This document shows, one piece after another, positions 60,092 through 64,000 of a DNA stretch of 64,000 bases (positions within the stretch are counted from its first letter, which is position 1; each line of letters opens with the position of its first letter). The stretch spans positions 5,518,001 to 5,582,000 of the forward strand of contig NC_089430.1 of NCBI RefSeq assembly GCF_026210795.1, in the 5' to 3' direction. This stretch comes from Rhizophagus irregularis (taxonomy: Eukaryota; Glomeromycota; Glomeromycetes; Glomerales; Glomeraceae). The position numbers and the translations under genes are program-made. Under the pieces are notes generated by a model that saw only the letters and a program-made list of their open reading frames with translations, did no database searches and was not told where the DNA came from.

Positions 60092-63000
60092 CTACGAAGT
60101 AAGATTAGTATAAAATTCTATTATATTTTTGCCAAAATAAATATAATTCCTAACACTATCTAAAGAATCATAATGAATAATAGTATTATTACTAGAATTA
60201 TTACTAGGTAATGAACGAACGCTTTTGAATTCTAATTTTTTCTTTCTTGTTAACCCCATAGAACGTTCAAATTCCTTCAAATGCGAACACCTTGGAATCC
60301 AAATTTCTTCAAATATTTCATTAAAAATAAACTGCCTCATTTGAACTAAAACATCTACAACGTTTTTCTTTGTTGTCCAAGAACTCAACAATTCTGAAAG
60401 TGACATAGGTATAATTCCTTTAATAAGATCGATAAAAGTAAATACGTTAGGATCATAAGATATATCCCATATATCAAGCGCCATGAGAGCATTGAAATCT
60501 TGTATATTATCATTATATTCTAATATCCAAGTCAAGAGATGATTAATAGTTTTATCTCTAATATTGTGAATGATATCATAATGACCACTACACATCCATA
60601 CGTGAGTAAAGGTTTCGTCATGTAATCCACATATAGGGCACATCCATCCATCATATAAGTCAAGCAAGGATTTCTTCATCTGTTCAATTGTAGGAATTTC
60701 TTCAATTAACAAGTGAACTTTTTGAGCTTTCGTTTTAGAAGAAGAAACAGAAGTTTCATTGTTATTTATATCACAATTTAAACAATTAAATGTGGATGTC
60801 CAGTCAACTTCTAATGTGCGATATTTAGAATTTCTATTCAAATTAATAAATTTCTCTAAACCTTTATAGTTGCATATGTTTTTCAAAAATGAGCGCAGCT
60901 TATTTTCAATAATAATTCCGTTCCAACAAGGAAGAACTTTCATCATACAAGCATCCTGTCTAAAAACTATATAGCGATCTTGATCAGTATGCGCAATTTT
61001 CGCTAAATTATCTACATAATTATTGCCCATATCATCACCATGAGCAACAACCTTAAACATTTCCACATGCAGGTTCAATGTTAATATGATTCTACATAAA
61101 ATAGCCCATAAGAAATTATTATTAGCCTTAAAGTATTCACGTGAAGTTTGAGAAAATCTTGATTTCTTTAAATTTTCAAATTGAGTAATTACGTTAAGCG
61201 AATCTGTATTAATTCTAACTTTACTATTTTTTGGAACAACGCTTAATGCTAAAAGAACAGCTAATAATTCTCCTCTATACGCAGAAGGCCATTTATCAAT
61301 AGTAAAATAAAATTCGACATGAGGTATATCAAATAAATCACTAATCTGAGCAAACGCGCAACTGATACTACACTGCTCAGTACCTAAATCTATTAAAGAT
61401 CCATCAGTGTAAAATTCAAAAATATAATAATTGTTGTTATCAAAAGGAGCTAATGTTCGTTGTATAACTAACAAGTCATTTCTTGAAGTCGAAGAATTTA
61501 ATAAATCCAAAATTATATTATCTTGCAATTGTGAAGAAATCACGTGATTTTGCGTTAACGCTTGATGTATAATATCATATTTCTTTTTTGCAAAATCAAA
61601 AATGTCAAAAATATTAAATTCTATTAAGTTAGTAAGTTGACTAGGCGCAAATTGAGAATCTGTTAACAATGGTACTAAACATTCCCAGTCAGCAGAAAAC
61701 GTACAAGGTGATCGTGTTGATAATGATGCATTAGCAGCACATCCATATTCCATACATTGATATATATAAGTATGTGTATCAGTACATCTAATCATATCAA
61801 TATGAAAATGTTTAATAATAGGTCGTTGTGTTTCATCTAGACCTTGAATTTTACCAATAACTACAGAGTTAAATTGTGAATTATAAACTGCTATTAAAGA
61901 TCTATTCTTTTTAGTAATATCATATGATCGAGTCTCTTCCACATTATCAACACGAGTGCCAAATAATTGTTTTATATTATGATTCAAATGAACACCATCT
62001 GAAGTAAGTAAATTTCTAATATCTGAATACCATTTTGTTTCTTTCCGTTGTGAAAAAATAGGAATATAAGCCTTAATAAGAATTTCTTTCCATAATAATA
62101 AACGAGATTTATCACCTGAAATAATTTGATCTAAAAATAAAATATTCTTTTCACGAAGTCTCTTCCTATGTTTAGAATAATATGCATTATCTACCACGTC
62201 TTCCAAAGGAATTTTACCTCCTTTAATTAATGGAAAAGTATTATCATCTAAAGTTTTTAACGAAATATTATTATCATAGCATAATAAAAGCATATTAAGA
62301 ATATAATTATTTTTTCGTGTATGCGGAACACGATTATAAGGAAGTTTTTCTAGCAATGGACGCGATGTCCATAGTTGATCCTGTAAGGATTTTAAACGAA
62401 TTTCAGTAACTTTTCCTAATAGACCATTGTTGTTAAGTTGAATACAAAAATCCGTAATTTTGGCTTGAAGTTGATTATCATAAAAATCTCTATATCCATA
62501 TATGTAGGGATTATCAAGTATAGCGTTAGGCGCAGAGCGAGCAAATTTCAGTTTGTTTTTAAACATCCTTCGAAAAGGAATAATTAAAGCTTCTGTCTGA
62601 GTTTTTGATAAAGCCATAACTTGAGACCAGTATTCAACTCTAGGAACGATAATTCTATTAAATATATATAAAATATGTTTATCAGTAATCTTCTTTTTAT
62701 ACATAAGATTAACTAAATGGTCTATTTCATTCTTGATCTTGAACATTAAATAATTTCCATCATGTTCAATATTAAAATACACTCCCAGGATACGCATAGG
62801 TTCGTGTGGATGTTTGGCTTTAATATTAATTACTTTACGACCAAACTTGATTGAAATTTTATCATTGTAATTATGAGAGTATTTACGCTTCTCAGTAGTA
62901 GTCCTCATCATAAGCTCAGATTTTTCTTTGTTGATTTGAATATCGTTAAGACGATAAAATGTATCAGCGATGTATAACATCTTTTCCAATTTTGATTTTT

Positions 63001-63169
63001 CATCAGTAATCCATTGAGTATTATCCATATACGCCATAATGGAGACATTTTGTTGATTAATAACACCTTCTTCTTGAACAACTGATTTTGATATGCAAGA
63101 AATATTATATCCTAATTGTTGTTTATCAATTTCTGCTAAAAGAGGATCGTAATAAATACACCAAAGCAA
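60092..63169 (-). pseudogene. LINE ORF2, C-terminal part (RT palm end, RNase H, zinc knuckle)
   Basis: 1025 codons from an internal Met, though the true frame continues upstream to about 63262 (ITAYGKTAPYDVLTGIDQGE). The RT catalytic box reads AYMDNTQW (residues 46-53), where the family has YxDD: the second Asp is Asn. RNase H residues are in place: Asp589 (FYTDGS), Glu634 (RGELLAV), Asp656 (INTDSLN) and Asp720 (YVDNLAK) with the preceding HGDDMGNN. A Cys-His knuckle, CPICGLHDETFTHVWMC, starts near residue 844. The C-terminus is IWIPRCSHLKEFERSMGL with a basic tail. Encoded enzyme would copy its RNA at a nicked target; this copy is probably defective. Confidence 0.85.
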
Positions 63170-63240
63170 CGGTGAAATTACTTCTCCTTGATCAATTCCT
63201 GTAAGAACATCATAAGGTGCAGTTTTTCCATATGCAGTGA

Positions 63241-64000
63241 TTACTTGATTTTTTCTATCTTTAAAAGTTCTAAAATGAGGGATGAAAAATCGTTAGGAAT
63301 TTTAATTCTATCCATTGCTTTTTTGAGTTGAAAGATGTTCACACGATCATAAGCCTTTTCCATATCCTGAGAGAGTATCCATAATTCATTATTATTATCG
63401 ATTGAATCTTGAATAACTTCGTTCATAATCCTTATCGGTTCAAATGTTGATTGTTTAGGCAGACCAGCGAATTGGTTTGCCTTTAATACATTATTATCTT
63501 TCAAAATAATTGCTAAACGACGATTTAGCAAGGAAATGAGTGCTTTTCGAGTGGTTTCTAAAAGAGTAATAGGGCGAGAGTTTGATAATTCACAATTAAA
63601 AGGTTTAGGTTTAGCAATAGGAAAGACCGTCGCTTCTTTCCATTGTTTTGGTAAATATCCCAATTCTATAATCTTACAAATCAAATAATATAAAATATGA
63701 TTACAATCATCACTTAAATGTTTCAACATTTCATTCGACACGCCAGAAGGTCCTGTTGCTTTTCCATTAGATAATTGTCGAATAATATCTAACCATTCAT
63801 CAAAAGATGGAGCGTCCATAATGCTAGAATATATATTTTCGTTAACATGAGGCTGTGGTTTATATTGATCTTTCCATCTGCCTTGTATTGGTTTCTTTCT
63901 ATTAACAGAGCCTGCTACAGTTTGAAAATGATGATTTGTTTCTTCCATCACCTGATACTCATCTGTAATTAAAACTTCATTACCATTATGATCTTTCTTA
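63241..64000 (-). pseudogene. LINE ORF2, N-terminal RT part, frameshifted and cut by the window edge
   Basis: The frame is open from the right edge to a stop at 63241. It carries the RT fingers and first palm motif: GKATGPSGVSNEMLKH, LPKQWKEATVFPIAKP, SRPITLLETTRKAL, and the first catalytic Asp in LSQDMEKAYDRV. It ends wrongly at LLKIEKIK; the continuation is in the next frame (KDRKNQV), so one base is missing in a T/A run near 63262-63268. The Met at 63951 is internal, with in-frame coding before it. Confidence 0.85.

Larger units (their letters stand above)
59790..64000 (-). mobile_element. LINE retrotransposon with RNase H, cut by the window edge
   Basis: Reverse transcriptase, RNase H and Cys-His knuckle are encoded in order on the minus strand. 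They are followed by a ~280-nt 3' region and an AAAAATAAAAATAAA tail at about 59790-59805. The frame is still open at 64000, so the upstream part, where an endonuclease is expected, lies outside. A frameshift near 63263 and an altered catalytic motif suggest an inactive copy. The setting next to AT-rich tandem repeats is common for old insertions. Confidence 0.85.

Noticed and set aside
1-64000. tRNA or rRNA genes
   Set aside because: I looked through the GC-richer patches for cloverleaf box motifs and found none I can support.

Overview
The window looks like nuclear DNA of an arbuscular mycorrhizal fungus, most likely Rhizophagus or a close relative. The evidence is very high A+T, short (~60-110 nt) GT-AG introns, several members of the kinase family typical of these fungi (CxxC head, NWTSGN...IDKFIQDTQ linker, LEWIPYDRF, then a TKL-like kinase domain and a NLPEPKNSDDYYE tail), a BTB-TLDc gene, a GIN1-type gene (AIG1 GTPase fused to a hedgehog-like Hint domain), and much mobile DNA. 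The species is inferred from family recognition. No database search was run.

Layout. 569-1017: small broken hypothetical reading frame. 1390-10633 (-): giant kinase gene A. 10690-12512: inserted element carrying a 384-aa ORF. 14297-15823 (+): BTB-BACK-TLDc gene with one intron. 16532-16955: hAT-type MITE with an 8-bp target duplication. 17950-18740: Sel1/kinase chimeric pseudogene. 20395-26476 (+): giant kinase gene C. 27513-30520: MITEs, low-complexity and direct repeats. 32424-34793 (+): GIN1-like gene with eight exons. 36961-48213 (-): giant kinase gene B. 50160-52050: kinase-exon relic split by a 1.5-kb inverted-repeat element. 54340-55645: ~173-bp satellite. 56500-57170: truncated GIN1 copy. 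58281-59700: palindromic and ~160-bp repeats. 59790 to the right edge (-): LINE retrotransposon cut by the window end.

The main result is the architecture of genes A, B and C. Each has a tandem run of homologous exons (16, 20 and 10). Nearly every one is a multiple of 3 nt (usually 414-435) with phase-0 introns on both sides. Each exon encodes beta4-beta5 of a kinase N-lobe, a Cys-containing head, the WTSGN/FIQDTQ linker, and beta1-beta3-alphaC of the next N-lobe. In A and B almost all repeats have lost the glycine-rich loop. Only the last repeat before the catalytic exon has an intact GGFGKVYKA or GGHGKVYKA loop. One large exon then supplies the C-lobe (HRDLH, DMG, APE), followed by phase-1 microexons; in A and B these are 45 nt and encode a 15-residue repeat close to ESLQINISQLNINEN. 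By my splicing, B is open throughout (about 3145 aa) and C is open (about 1732 aa). A carries a 1-nt deletion and an in-frame stop.

A and B are paralogous along their whole length, including upstream DNA, so they come from a ~12-kb segmental duplication in direct orientation. The 384-aa ORF element sits in A's upstream region and is missing from the matching place in B. C is a more distant member on the opposite strand with a higher-order repeat of four exons. The tandem, frame-neutral exons suggest unequal exchange and possibly variable splicing; that is inference.
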